Assembly: GCA_030054195.1 (NCBI GenBank)
Contig: JASGCJ010000003.1
Span: 1 to 36,682 of the forward strand
From: Minisyncoccota bacterium
GTDB lineage: Bacteria > Verrucomicrobiota > Verrucomicrobiia > Methylacidiphilales > Verrucolacustridaceae
Reading direction: 5' to 3'
DNA: 36,682 nucleotides
Below the pieces are notes generated by a model. It had not been told where the DNA came from and did not search any database. It worked only from the letters and a program-made list of their open reading frames with translations. The position numbers and the translations under genes were made by a program. Below, in pieces: positions 1 through 7,270 of the stretch (positions are counted from its first letter, which is position 1; the number at the start of each line of letters is the position of its first letter).

Positions 1-1057
1 TAATCAACGGCCCGAAATCCAAAGCAGGCAACGGATCCTCCGCTTTGTCCACGAGGAGAGGATGCCCACACTTCAACCCTTGAACCACGCCAAGGTACAT
101 TTCTAAAAATTTTGGAAACATGGAGCGCTGAACGACGTAGCGCGGGTAGGCTGTACACCTCTGCTTGCCAAACTCGAACCCCTTCTTGATCTGGGCCGCC
201 AAGCTCTTCCAGTCCGAATACTCCCAAACCCCGTAACAGTTCACCCCGTCCATCTCCAACATATACCGCTTGGATCGATCGTAGAACGCGGCTGCAATCT
301 CCCGACCATTATTTTTTCCACCCACGAAAGCCAAACAGGCGATCGCTTCGTTTCGGACGAGGGCCTCGCTCAGCTCACCCCCGGATCCGCTGACCAAGCT
401 CACCGGCAATCCACGCCGGCGGGCTAGGGCCATCGCCAAAGTGACAGCGTGAATTCCACCATCCGTAGGTGTTTTTGCGATGACGGAGTTACCCGCCAGA
501 CATTGCACCAGAACGGCATGAATGAGCACGGAGAGAGGATAGTTCCAAGAGGCGATGTTCGAGATCAACCCCAGGGGCTTTCGACCCTCCATCATCCTCT
601 CAATCTGACCCACATACCAACGCACTCCTGAAATACATCGCTCAACGCTGACCTTCGACTGCGGGTACGGCTTGCCGATCTCCCAAACCAGTGTCTTCGC
701 CAGCAAGTCGGCATTAGCTTCTAGATCTCCCAAGGTCTCCATCACCATCCGCTTGCGCTCATCTAAATCGGTTTTCGACCAAGCGTGGAATTCCGCCTCA
801 GCCGCAACCACTGCCGCACGGGCGGCATCCAACCGAATCATCGGATATCGACCTAAGGGGGTGGCATCAACAGGAGACAGAAACAGCTTTCCGTGGCCCG
901 GTTGCTGCCACTTGCCGTTGATCAGGTTGAAAAGATTGCCTTCGGGGCCAAACGCCTCAGGCGCCACCTTGCGGTGCTGCTCAATCAGGTTCGGCCAAGA
1001 GGCCCATGGAGAGATAAACTTGCTCAAGGAAGAAAAAGAGTACTCCAATTTTCCCAT
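1..1057 (-). CDS. Aldehyde dehydrogenase family protein (3' end outside window)
   Basis: The reverse strand is open from an ATG at 1057 to the window edge, giving the first 352 residues of an NAD(P)-dependent aldehyde dehydrogenase, which oxidises an aldehyde to the acid. The family landmarks are present: SWNYP with Asn172, Lys195 in the cofactor-binding AGNSVIAK stretch, the general base Glu268, and the nucleophile Cys301 in GKQRCTA. The Glu-Cys spacing of 33 fits the family. The motif around Glu268 is odd: most members have E-[LM]-GGK-[NS]-P, whereas this one reads EMDGVNCYG. The C-terminal oligomerisation part is missing because the gene leaves the window. It is divergent from mazG with a 51-base gap that must hold both promoters. 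TTG codons at 1048 and 1027 are alternative starts. The fold is sure; the substrate cannot be told. Confidence 0.85.
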   Translation of the reverse strand, partial: MGKLEYSFSSLSKFISPWASWPNLIEQHRKVAPEAFGPEGNLFNLINGKWQQPGHGKLFLSPVDATPLGRYPMIRLDAARAAVVAAEAEFHAWSKTDLDERKRMVMETLGDLEANADLLAKTLVWEIGKPYPQSKVSVERCISGVRWYVGQIERMMEGRKPLGLISNIASWNYPLSVLIHAVLVQCLAGNSVIAKTPTDGGIHAVTLAMALARRRGLPVSLVSGSGGELSEALVRNEAIACLAFVGGKNNGREIAAAFYDRSKRYMLEMDGVNCYGVWEYSDWKSLAAQIKKGFEFGKQRCTAYPRYVVQRSMFPKFLEMYLGVVQGLKCGHPLLVDKAEDPLPALDFGPLI

Positions 1058-1108
1058 TCGTCACGCTCAGACTCGACGAATGCGATTCTCATCCCTTACC
1101 TGCAAAGA

Positions 1109-1873
1109 ATGAAAGAGGTGGAAGCTTTGACCCGAATCATGGCTCGGCTCAGGGGCCCTAAGGGTTGTCCCTGGGATCAAAAGCAAACTCATCGCACTCT
1201 TCGACCCATGTTGCTGGAGGAGGTCTATGAACTCCTTGAAGCGATCGATCAGAAAGATGACCATGCCCTGGAGGAAGAGTTGGGGGATGTTCTTCTACAC
1301 ATCATTTTTCATGCTCAGCTAGCCCAGGAGCGGCGAGCCTTTGATTTTCGTAAGGTGGCGTCACATCTCGCCAAGAAACTCATCAGTCGGCACCCCCACG
1401 TATTTGGTAAAGAACGTCTTGTCACGACTCAGCAGGTTCTCCACCGGTGGCATCAGCTCAAGCAGGTGGAAAAACCCTCCCGCAAGAGCGCACTGGATGG
1501 CATTCCGATGGGTCTTCCATCCCTTCTTCTGGCCCAAAATCTCCAAAAACGCGCAGCGCGGGTTGGATTTGATTGGCCGAATCCAGAGAAAGGCATCCCA
1601 GCCAAGATCCGGGAGGAGATAAGAGAGGTTTGCCAAACGAAAGGTCGCGGAACGGCCTTCGCCCGAGAACTTGGAGACCTCCTTTTTACCTTGGTCAACC
1701 TCGCCCGACATCGGGGAGTGGATGCAGAGACCGCTTGCCGTGACTCAGCTAACCGTTTTGCTACCCGTGTTCGCCATATTGAATCCGCCCTTTCCAAGAA
1801 AGGCAGAAAAACGGGGGAGCTAAGCCCTCGAGAGCTAGACCAAGAGTGGAAAAAAGCTAAGAAAAGGCGATGA
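1109..1873 (+). CDS. mazG: MazG nucleoside triphosphate pyrophosphohydrolase
   Basis: MazG hydrolyses (d)NTPs to the monophosphate and pyrophosphate, a cytoplasmic housecleaning role. The 254-residue protein begins MKEVEALTRIMARLRGPKGC, the usual MazG opening, followed by PWDQKQTH. It carries two MazG domains. The first has the metal-binding acidic residues in LLEEVYELLEAID and EEELGD (about residues 36-60). The second has EEIREV and ARELGDLLFTLVN toward the C terminus. The open frame continues upstream to 893, but those residues run over the start of the divergent aldehyde dehydrogenase and do not resemble MazG, so the ATG at 1109 is chosen. There is no clear Shine-Dalgarno sequence. The 137-base gap to the rhodopsin gene suggests it is transcribed separately. 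Confidence 0.93.
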   Translation: MKEVEALTRIMARLRGPKGCPWDQKQTHRTLRPMLLEEVYELLEAIDQKDDHALEEELGDVLLHIIFHAQLAQERRAFDFRKVASHLAKKLISRHPHVFGKERLVTTQQVLHRWHQLKQVEKPSRKSALDGIPMGLPSLLLAQNLQKRAARVGFDWPNPEKGIPAKIREEIREVCQTKGRGTAFARELGDLLFTLVNLARHRGVDAETACRDSANRFATRVRHIESALSKKGRKTGELSPRELDQEWKKAKKRR

Positions 1874-1929
1874 TTTTACTTAAAATACAGTAGATAATAC
1901 TCACAACTTGCTCTTGTTGTTGTCTGGTT

Positions 1930-1960
1930 TTGACTTGCTCGCAAACGCTCTGTCTTTAAG
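1930..1960 (+). promoter_or_regulatory. Possible sigma70-type promoter of the rhodopsin gene
   Basis: In the 137-base gap before the rhodopsin gene there is a TTGACT hexamer (1930-1935). It is followed after 19 bases by TTTAAG (1955-1960), which matches four of six positions of the -10 consensus. The spacing is longer than the optimal 17. A second AT-rich candidate, GATAAT, lies further upstream near 1890 without a good -35. This is only a candidate; no transcription data are available. Confidence 0.3.
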
Positions 1961-1979
1961 AATCCTCATTCAAGCAAAC

Positions 1980-2001
1980 GCCCCAATAGGGGCAGAAGGA
2001 G
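1980..2001 (+). promoter_or_regulatory. 5' UTR hairpin abutting the rhodopsin ribosome binding site
   Basis: GCCCC (1980-1984) and GGGGC (1989-1993) form a perfect 5-bp stem with an AATA loop. It is directly followed by AGAAGGAG, a strong Shine-Dalgarno sequence 9 bases from the ATG at 2011. This is the clearest ribosome binding site seen upstream of any gene here, consistent with a highly expressed protein. The hairpin could stabilise the transcript or tune ribosome access; that role is inference. Confidence 0.45.
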
Positions 2002-2010
2002 AAACACACT

Positions 2011-2757
2011 ATGCTAGCAGCTGCAGCAATGAAAACGGGTGACCTTGTCGGGTTCACCTTCTTTATCGGGACCATGGCTATGTTTGCCGCCTCGGTCTTC
2101 TTTTACTTCGAGCGGCAGACCGTCTCGGATAAATGGAAGACCTCGCTGTTGATCAGTGCGCTGATCACCACGATCGCGGCCGCCCACTACATGTATATGA
2201 GAGAGTACTGGTGCGCGAACTTCAACGGCACAAATGCCGGGGTCGCTTCGCCCACCGAATTCCGCTACATCGATTGGCTCCTAACCGTGCCTCTTATGTG
2301 CGTGGAGTTCTATCTCCTCCTCAAATCCGCCGGTGCCAGCGTGAACATGCTCTGGCGCCTCATCGGTTATTCCGTCCTCATGTTGGTGGCCGGATACGTC
2401 GGCGAAGTCTCTGCCAAGCTCGGTCAACCCGTGCGTGGCTTTGAGAACTTCGGCTGGGGTGTCATCTCCACCATCGGTTGGGCAGGAATCGTTTATGAGA
2501 TCTTCTTCGGGGAAGCCAAACAACTGGCCGACGGCAGCAGCGATGCCAACGTCCGCAAGGCGTTCAACCTCCTCCGTGGCTTTGTTCTCATCGGTTGGGC
2601 GATCTACCCGATCGGCTATATGACCTTGCCGGGCAACGTGCTCAGCAACTCGGTCGAATTGGCCTCCAAGATGAACGTCATCTATAACATCGGTGACGCC
2701 GTCAATAAGATCGGCTTCGGCTTGATCGTCTGGAATCTCGCCAAACGCGCGAAATAA
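2011..2757 (+). CDS. Proteorhodopsin-type light-driven proton pump
   Basis: A 248-residue seven-helix retinal protein of the inner membrane that pumps protons outward on illumination. The helix C signature RYIDWLLTVPL gives the proton acceptor Asp88, Thr92 and the proton donor Glu99 (Asp97, Thr101 and Glu108 of marine green proteorhodopsin). His59 in HYMYMR matches the His75 that shares the counter-ion. Lys233 in NIGDAVNKIGFG is the retinal Schiff-base lysine. The spectral-tuning position (Leu105 in the green marine protein, Gln in blue ones) is Met96, predicting green absorption. At the helix E site where marine proteorhodopsin has Phe152 this protein has Gly150 by ungapped alignment, a small residue of the kind found in carotenoid-antenna rhodopsins. 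There is no obvious signal peptide. A strong Shine-Dalgarno precedes it and a strong terminator follows. The blh gene downstream supplies retinal. Confidence 0.97.
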   Translation: MLAAAAMKTGDLVGFTFFIGTMAMFAASVFFYFERQTVSDKWKTSLLISALITTIAAAHYMYMREYWCANFNGTNAGVASPTEFRYIDWLLTVPLMCVEFYLLLKSAGASVNMLWRLIGYSVLMLVAGYVGEVSAKLGQPVRGFENFGWGVISTIGWAGIVYEIFFGEAKQLADGSSDANVRKAFNLLRGFVLIGWAIYPIGYMTLPGNVLSNSVELASKMNVIYNIGDAVNKIGFGLIVWNLAKRAK

Positions 2758-2775
2758 TCAGATTTAAATCTTCGG

Positions 2776-2836
2776 CGCGGGATTTTCTCCCGCGTTAAGT
2801 TGGGGGATCTCCGAAAGGGGATCCCCCATTTTTTTC
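2776..2836 (+). terminator. Rho-independent terminator after the rhodopsin gene
   Basis: Two hairpins lie in tandem. The first is a 7-bp stem (2776-2782 with 2788-2794) and a TTTTC loop. The second is the terminator proper: an 11-bp stem (2802-2812 with 2817-2827, one G-T wobble) closed by a GAAA tetraloop, followed by ATTTTTTTC (2828-2836). It lies 45 bases after the rhodopsin stop and 37 bases before blh, so it should limit readthrough and make blh less expressed than the pump. Confidence 0.92.
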
Positions 2837-2872
2837 ATCCTATCCCTCCCCATTCTGCCCCTACTCTCTCCT

Positions 2873-3793
2873 ATGCCCGTCCTCCTTAGGCAAACCGCCC
2901 CTTGGTTTCTCGCGGCCTTCATCACCCTTCTCTCCCTTCTTTTTCCTCAACCTGCCTTCACCCTAGCTCCATGGTTTTTTCTCTCGTCCGCTCTCATCCT
3001 CGGCGTGCCCCACGGTGCCTGCGACCCATGGATTCCAGGTTGGATTCTACATCGTCCCTCTCGCCTGTCCTTTCTCATCCCCTTCTTCCTCATCTACCTT
3101 GGGATTTCTGCCGCATATCTACTCCTTTGGCGCTCCTACCCGCTTCCCTCCACTATCTTTTTCCTTTTTCTAACCGCTTGGCACTGGGGCACAGCCGACG
3201 CCTCTCTCGAATTAACCCCAGGCCTTCGATGGCTTCTCTTTGGAATCGGGCGAGGCTCGCTCGTGATGCTCGCCCCCTTTGTATTTCACTGGGCCGACAC
3301 CTGGTCGGTCATTCTTCTCATGGCCCCCAATGCCGGCCTACCCCCCTACAGTCTTCCCTTTATCCCAGCACTACTCCTCGCCATCGGCCTCAACCTTTTC
3401 TCCCGCCCATCCATCCACCAAACTATCGAAACTCTACTGCTACTTCTCCTTTTCTACCTCACGCCACCACTCCTCTCCGTCGGTACCTACTTTGTTGCCT
3501 TTCATGCCTGGCGACACCTTCTCCGGCTCACTGCCTTGCGGGACCACAGAACTTCGATTGATCCCATCAGTTGCTGGACCCACTCCCTCTCCCAACTCCT
3601 TCTTCTCTCCATTCCCCTCACTCTCGCTAGCTTGGCCTTTCTTCGCTGGATTCCCCCTTTTCTCACCTCATCGTTCCCAAAAGGAGAAAATTGGGTCGGC
3701 CCCTACCTCGTTCTCCTCGCCGTTCTTACCCTACCCCACGCAATTCTTGTTGTTTGGGTCGATAAAAAGACCAAAGCAGCCCTTGTTTACTGA
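2873..3793 (+). CDS. blh: Brp/Blh family beta-carotene 15,15'-dioxygenase
   Basis: An integral membrane enzyme that cleaves beta-carotene symmetrically into two molecules of retinal, the chromophore of the rhodopsin encoded just upstream. The 306-residue protein is strongly hydrophobic with several membrane segments. It keeps the family's iron-binding histidines: His47 in GVPHGACD, His104 in TAWHWGTAD, and His211 and His215 in FHAWRHLLRL, with a further PHA at 288-290. The spacings of 57 between the first two and 4 between the last two match those I recall for characterised marine Blh. It starts at an ATG without a recognisable Shine-Dalgarno. It probably depends on readthrough of the terminator or on its own promoter within 2837-2872. 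No beta-carotene synthesis genes (crtE, crtB, crtI, crtY) are in the window, so they must lie elsewhere. Confidence 0.93.
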   Translation: MPVLLRQTAPWFLAAFITLLSLLFPQPAFTLAPWFFLSSALILGVPHGACDPWIPGWILHRPSRLSFLIPFFLIYLGISAAYLLLWRSYPLPSTIFFLFLTAWHWGTADASLELTPGLRWLLFGIGRGSLVMLAPFVFHWADTWSVILLMAPNAGLPPYSLPFIPALLLAIGLNLFSRPSIHQTIETLLLLLLFYLTPPLLSVGTYFVAFHAWRHLLRLTALRDHRTSIDPISCWTHSLSQLLLLSIPLTLASLAFLRWIPPFLTSSFPKGENWVGPYLVLLAVLTLPHAILVVWVDKKTKAALVY

Positions 3794-3862
3794 TTGTAAA
3801 TTGTTGTTTTAGAGGATTTTATATCCGAAGCGAAAGCCACCCCTACCATTTTTACGCATTGT

Positions 3863-4375
3863 GTGATATGGTTAAATGTGAGTTTGTTACCAAAACTTCG
3901 CCAAGACTTTCAAAGTGCCGAATCTGCCGTTGGTTACGCAAATCTTGGCATGTACGCCGATGCCCTTGCCGAACTGGAAAAGTTATCGCCTCAAATGGTG
4001 GGAGATGACGGCGTACAAGAGTTCAAGCTTCGTCTCCTCGAACGCGCCTGCCGCTGGCAGGACGCTGCAGGCCTCGCCGCCCGCCTAGCCACTTCCCACC
4101 CAGACGAGTCCCGCTGGTTTATTGCATGGGCCTTCGCGAAACGTCGAAGCGACTCGATTGAGACCGCCTCAAAAATTCTTACTGATGCCGCCCACCTCCA
4201 TCCCAAAGATCCCCTCATCCAATTTAACCTCGGTTGCTACGCCGCCCAAAGGGGAGACCTAACCACCGCCCAGACTTATGTCCGGCGCGCGATCGAACTC
4301 GATCACGACCTAGAAAAACTTGCCCACCAAGATCCCGACCTTGAGCCCCTCCGCCAAGCGCACCTCATCGACTAA
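3863..4375 (+). CDS. TPR-repeat protein of unknown function
   Basis: A soluble protein of about 170 residues whose helical pairs fit tetratricopeptide repeats, for example the stretches containing ANLGMYADALAELEKL, IQFNLGCYAAQRGDL and AQTYVRRAIELD. TPR proteins are scaffolds for protein-protein contact; the partner here cannot be told. The start is a GTG at 3863 or, five codons later, a GTG at 3878; neither has a clear ribosome binding site. The gap 3794-3862 is AT-rich and could hold a promoter. The stop overlaps the stop of the small convergent gene that follows (4372-4375). Confidence 0.75.
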   Translation: MIWLNVSLLPKLRQDFQSAESAVGYANLGMYADALAELEKLSPQMVGDDGVQEFKLRLLERACRWQDAAGLAARLATSHPDESRWFIAWAFAKRRSDSIETASKILTDAAHLHPKDPLIQFNLGCYAAQRGDLTTAQTYVRRAIELDHDLEKLAHQDPDLEPLRQAHLID

Positions 4376-4626
4376 TCTCTCCCTCCCTTTCCACTCAGGC
4401 TTTTCTCCTCCGCCTCCAACTCGATCAAATACCGCCTCACTTCCCCCACCCGCTCGTCCGGCAAATCGCCGTAACTACACCCGAACCTCTCCTTCACACA
4501 TCCCGCGACATGCGCATATGGATTGCGACCCCGCGGATGTCGAACATCACTTTGTAAGACCCCCTGCAGACGATCCCCCACCGCCCGCATCTCCGCCCAA
4601 ACCTCCCTCTTTAAATCTGGACTCAA
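4372..4626 (-). CDS. Small basic protein downstream of the SpoIIE-type phosphatase
   Basis: An 84-residue ORF that starts with a TTG immediately after the stop of the upstream phosphatase gene, so it is probably co-translated with it. The middle contains HPRGRNPYAHVAGCVKERFG followed by SYGDLPDERV and a helix. This resembles the short helical C-terminal segment seen in some phage-antirepressor-type proteins (Y-x-HVW...LK..FGV-x-SYRDIP). That similarity is from memory and weak. The TTG start and small size leave some doubt whether it is made. No function is assigned. Confidence 0.5.
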   Translation of the reverse strand: MSPDLKREVWAEMRAVGDRLQGVLQSDVRHPRGRNPYAHVAGCVKERFGCSYGDLPDERVGEVRRYLIELEAEEKSLSGKGGRD

Positions 4627-5898
4627 CTATTTTCGCCGCTGAATCGCTAGCAATGTGATGTCGTCTGACCTCTCCGCTTCCAAAACAAAGCCCTCTACTT
4701 GCTCAATCACCCGCTCTGCAATTTTCTCCGGAGAAAGACTCGCTACCCCCGTGACTGCCTTTTCGAGACGATCTTCTCCAAACAGATCTTTTGCCTCATT
4801 CATCGCTTCTGTCACCCCGTCCGTATAGACCAGAAGGGTTTCTCCGGGCTTCAACTGCAACTCCCGCTCACCAAACTTCGCATCCTCAAAAACTCCCAGA
4901 GGCATCCCGCCCGCCGGCTCATAAGTCGGCTTCCCCTGTGCAGGCACAAGAATGGGCGGATTGTGCCCACCCTGCCCGTACACCATCCGGCCTGTAGTCG
5001 TATCCACAATTCCCAAAATCATCGTCACAAATAAACTCGCCTGATTCTCCTTCGCCAATTGCGCGTTCACCCGATTCATAATTTCTAAAGGGCTTCTACC
5101 TGGCACGGTCGTGGCTCGAATCAAGGTTCTCGTCACCGCCATAAATATTCCTGCCGCAATACCCTTGCCCGACACATCTCCCACCACAAAACACATCTTA
5201 CCCGGCTCGATCGTGAAAAAATCATAAAGATCCCCACTCACCTCCTTGGCCGGTTCTAGTCTCGCAAAGAGTTCAATCCCCGGTGCTTCCTCCCTTGTCG
5301 GAAACACCTTGGGCAGAAGCCCCCCCTGCAACTCCCTCGCCAAATCCAAATCCCGCTGGACCGCCGCCCGCTCCAAAGCCGCCTTGTGAGCCCGAATACG
5401 GACCAGCGCAGCCGCCACCAAACCCGCAAAATACTCCACCATTGTCTCATCACTGCTCGTGAAGGCCGATCGCCCAATCGGATTCAGAAACTCAATCACC
5501 CCAACGCACTCCCCCCCGTCCAAAAGAGGGGAAGCAAGTAACGCCTTCGTCTTCCAACCAGTCTTCTCATCCGCCTTTGAATAAAATCGCGGATCCTTGC
5601 TCACGTCATCCACTCGAATCGTTTTCTTCTCCTCCATGGCCGACCCCACGATCCCCTTACCCTTGGGAACGCGTAATGTTCCCAACTGCGGTGCGCTATC
5701 CCCTTGGGCCGAGTGAATCGCTAACTCCCCCGTTTCCTCGTCCGGCAGGAAAATCGAACAGGCTTCGGCCTGAATCCAAGGCCGGCTCTTATTCAAAATC
5801 ATCAGCAACAAACCGCTCAGATCTGTCTCCCTCCCAATCTCACCCGCCAACTTAAACAAAGGCCCATAATCGATCGGTTGTTCTACACTTTTGATCAT
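4627..5898 (-). CDS. GAF-domain PP2C/SpoIIE-type serine phosphatase (RsbU-like)
   Basis: A 423-residue soluble signalling protein. Residues about 10-175 form a GAF sensor domain (ILNKSRPWIQAEACSIFL, KGKGIVGSAM, ASPLLDGGECVGVIEFLNP). A linking coiled coil includes DLARELQGGLLP. Residues about 205-420 form the metal-dependent phosphatase domain, with VSGDLYDFF, GDVSGKGIAAG, GGHNPP, YTDGVTEA and the terminal SDDITLLA supplying the metal-binding aspartates. In partner-switching systems such enzymes dephosphorylate an anti-sigma-factor antagonist and so release a stress sigma factor. No antagonist or kinase gene is nearby, so the target is unknown. The GAF domain probably senses a small ligand. 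It is divergent from the cupin gene across a 62-base gap. Confidence 0.9.
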   Translation of the reverse strand: MIKSVEQPIDYGPLFKLAGEIGRETDLSGLLLMILNKSRPWIQAEACSIFLPDEETGELAIHSAQGDSAPQLGTLRVPKGKGIVGSAMEEKKTIRVDDVSKDPRFYSKADEKTGWKTKALLASPLLDGGECVGVIEFLNPIGRSAFTSSDETMVEYFAGLVAAALVRIRAHKAALERAAVQRDLDLARELQGGLLPKVFPTREEAPGIELFARLEPAKEVSGDLYDFFTIEPGKMCFVVGDVSGKGIAAGIFMAVTRTLIRATTVPGRSPLEIMNRVNAQLAKENQASLFVTMILGIVDTTTGRMVYGQGGHNPPILVPAQGKPTYEPAGGMPLGVFEDAKFGERELQLKPGETLLVYTDGVTEAMNEAKDLFGEDRLEKAVTGVASLSPEKIAERVIEQVEGFVLEAERSDDITLLAIQRRK

Positions 5899-5960
5899 TT
5901 CACTATCCTACCGAAGAGCAAAGGGTTGTCAGATGGATTCTCGTCCGCCAAGTTCGAATC

Positions 5961-6338
5961 ATGTTCCCAACCATTCGCCTTCCCAACACAACTATGTGGG
6001 AGCCCGGCCCTTATCCTGGGGTTGAGTTTGCCCACCTTTCACACGACTCAGGAAACGGTGCTAGGTTTCTCCTTCGTAAATTTGCCCCTGGAACCACCAT
6101 CCCTGCTCATCGCCACCCCCAAGCGTCCGAGTCGGTCGTTGTCCTCAAAGGAAAGTGGATCGAAGGAAATGTCGAATACGGTCCAGGCTCATTTTTGCAT
6201 GCCCCTAAAAATACTGTCCATGGACCTCACCGCGCAGACAAAGAAGTGATCAGCGTTACGTGGTATGACGGCCCTCTGAGCATTGAGACGGCCGATGCTG
6301 CAGATCCTGCCGCAGGGGCAGTTCCACCGATCCCCTAA
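5961..6338 (+). CDS. Cupin-domain protein
   Basis: A 125-residue single-domain cupin, a small beta-barrel that usually binds a metal. The first motif is HRHPQASESVVVLKGKW (two His and the Glu ligand) and the second is GPGSFLHAPKNTVHGP (His ligand). The tail ends in an Ala/Pro-rich stretch. It resembles the ChrR/anti-sigma-type cupins in length and motif spacing, but a role cannot be assigned. It is divergent from the phosphatase gene and its end overlaps the end of the OmpA-domain gene by four bases. Confidence 0.8.
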   Translation: MFPTIRLPNTTMWEPGPYPGVEFAHLSHDSGNGARFLLRKFAPGTTIPAHRHPQASESVVVLKGKWIEGNVEYGPGSFLHAPKNTVHGPHRADKEVISVTWYDGPLSIETADAADPAAGAVPPIP

Positions 6339-7261
6339 GGCTTGGGAATCGGCTTAAAAACAATCTCCACCCGCCTGTTCTTTGCCCGGCCTTCGGGTGT
6401 ATCGTTCGTAGCAACAGGATGACTGTCCCCATACCCAACAGCCGCTAACCGATCCGCTGGAACCATTCCTGTCGCTTGGAGTGTCCTGACTGCCACTGCC
6501 GCGCGCGCAGTGGATAGCTCCCAATTACTCGGATAATATTGCGCTAGCACAGGGGCGATTGGATCACTATCCGTATGCCCCTCCACGCGCACCTCATCCT
6601 GAGACTGATTCGCCGCCGCCGCGACTTTCCGCAAAACATCTGCTCCCGCAGGTGCCAGTTCGGCCGATCCGCTCGGAAAGAGAATCTCACTCGCTACCGT
6701 AACCTTAAGCTGATCCTTTAACCGCGAAATCACCACATCTTGATCTGCCAACTTTTTCTTAAGTTCTTCTTCCAGCTTCTGCTCCTGATCGGTTGGAACA
6801 GTCGTCGCCTTTAACTTTTCCAAGGCTAACTGCTGATCTGCCAACTTCTTTTCTAAAACCTTTCTCTCCGAGGCGGAAATATCCTTCCACTTAGCCAACT
6901 CCGATTTGGCCTGCTCCAACTCCAACGAGGAAACCGAGAGCTTCTTCATCTCCTCCTTGGACTGCTCCAACTGCGCTTGCAGAGCTTCCTTCGCTAAATC
7001 CGCTTTTTTCGCCCGATCCTCTAACGCGCCCGCTTGCTGCTCCATCTCCGTAAGCTGCGACCGAGCCTTCGTATCCCGATGAAGATAATACCCTCCACCG
7101 CCCAAACCCAACGCCGCCGCCGTCGCCAACGAAATGGTGTGCCACGCCGCAACCTTCGCCACCCCCCCCGCCGCCGCTTTGGCTGCCCCCGTCGCCACCG
7201 CCTTGCCTGCCGTGCTTCCCCCTGCAATCGGGGAAAGATCAGGTTTTACTGGGTCTGCCAT
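6335..7261 (-). CDS. OmpA-domain envelope protein with membrane anchor and coiled coil
   Basis: A 308-residue protein. After an Ala/Gly-rich cytoplasmic start there is one hydrophobic helix (about residues 39-62, ending GGGYYLHR), a long Lys/Glu/Gln-rich coiled coil (about 70-185), and a C-terminal OmpA/MotB peptidoglycan-binding domain (about 190-305). That domain shows RVEGHTDSDPIAP, NWELSTARA, VGYGDSHPVA and AKNRRVEIVF. The layout predicts an inner-membrane protein reaching through the periplasm to the cell wall. There is no lipobox. It lies 9 bases downstream of the SYLF gene on the same strand, so the two are likely an envelope operon. The ATG at 7261 is the natural start. Confidence 0.88.
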   Translation of the reverse strand: MADPVKPDLSPIAGGSTAGKAVATGAAKAAAGGVAKVAAWHTISLATAAALGLGGGGYYLHRDTKARSQLTEMEQQAGALEDRAKKADLAKEALQAQLEQSKEEMKKLSVSSLELEQAKSELAKWKDISASERKVLEKKLADQQLALEKLKATTVPTDQEQKLEEELKKKLADQDVVISRLKDQLKVTVASEILFPSGSAELAPAGADVLRKVAAAANQSQDEVRVEGHTDSDPIAPVLAQYYPSNWELSTARAAVAVRTLQATGMVPADRLAAVGYGDSHPVATNDTPEGRAKNRRVEIVFKPIPKP

Positions 7262-7270
7262 AAATTTTCC

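Noticed and set aside
893-1108. Upstream extension of mazG
   Set aside because: The extra 72 residues lie over the divergent aldehyde dehydrogenase start and have no MazG similarity; the family start fits 1109.
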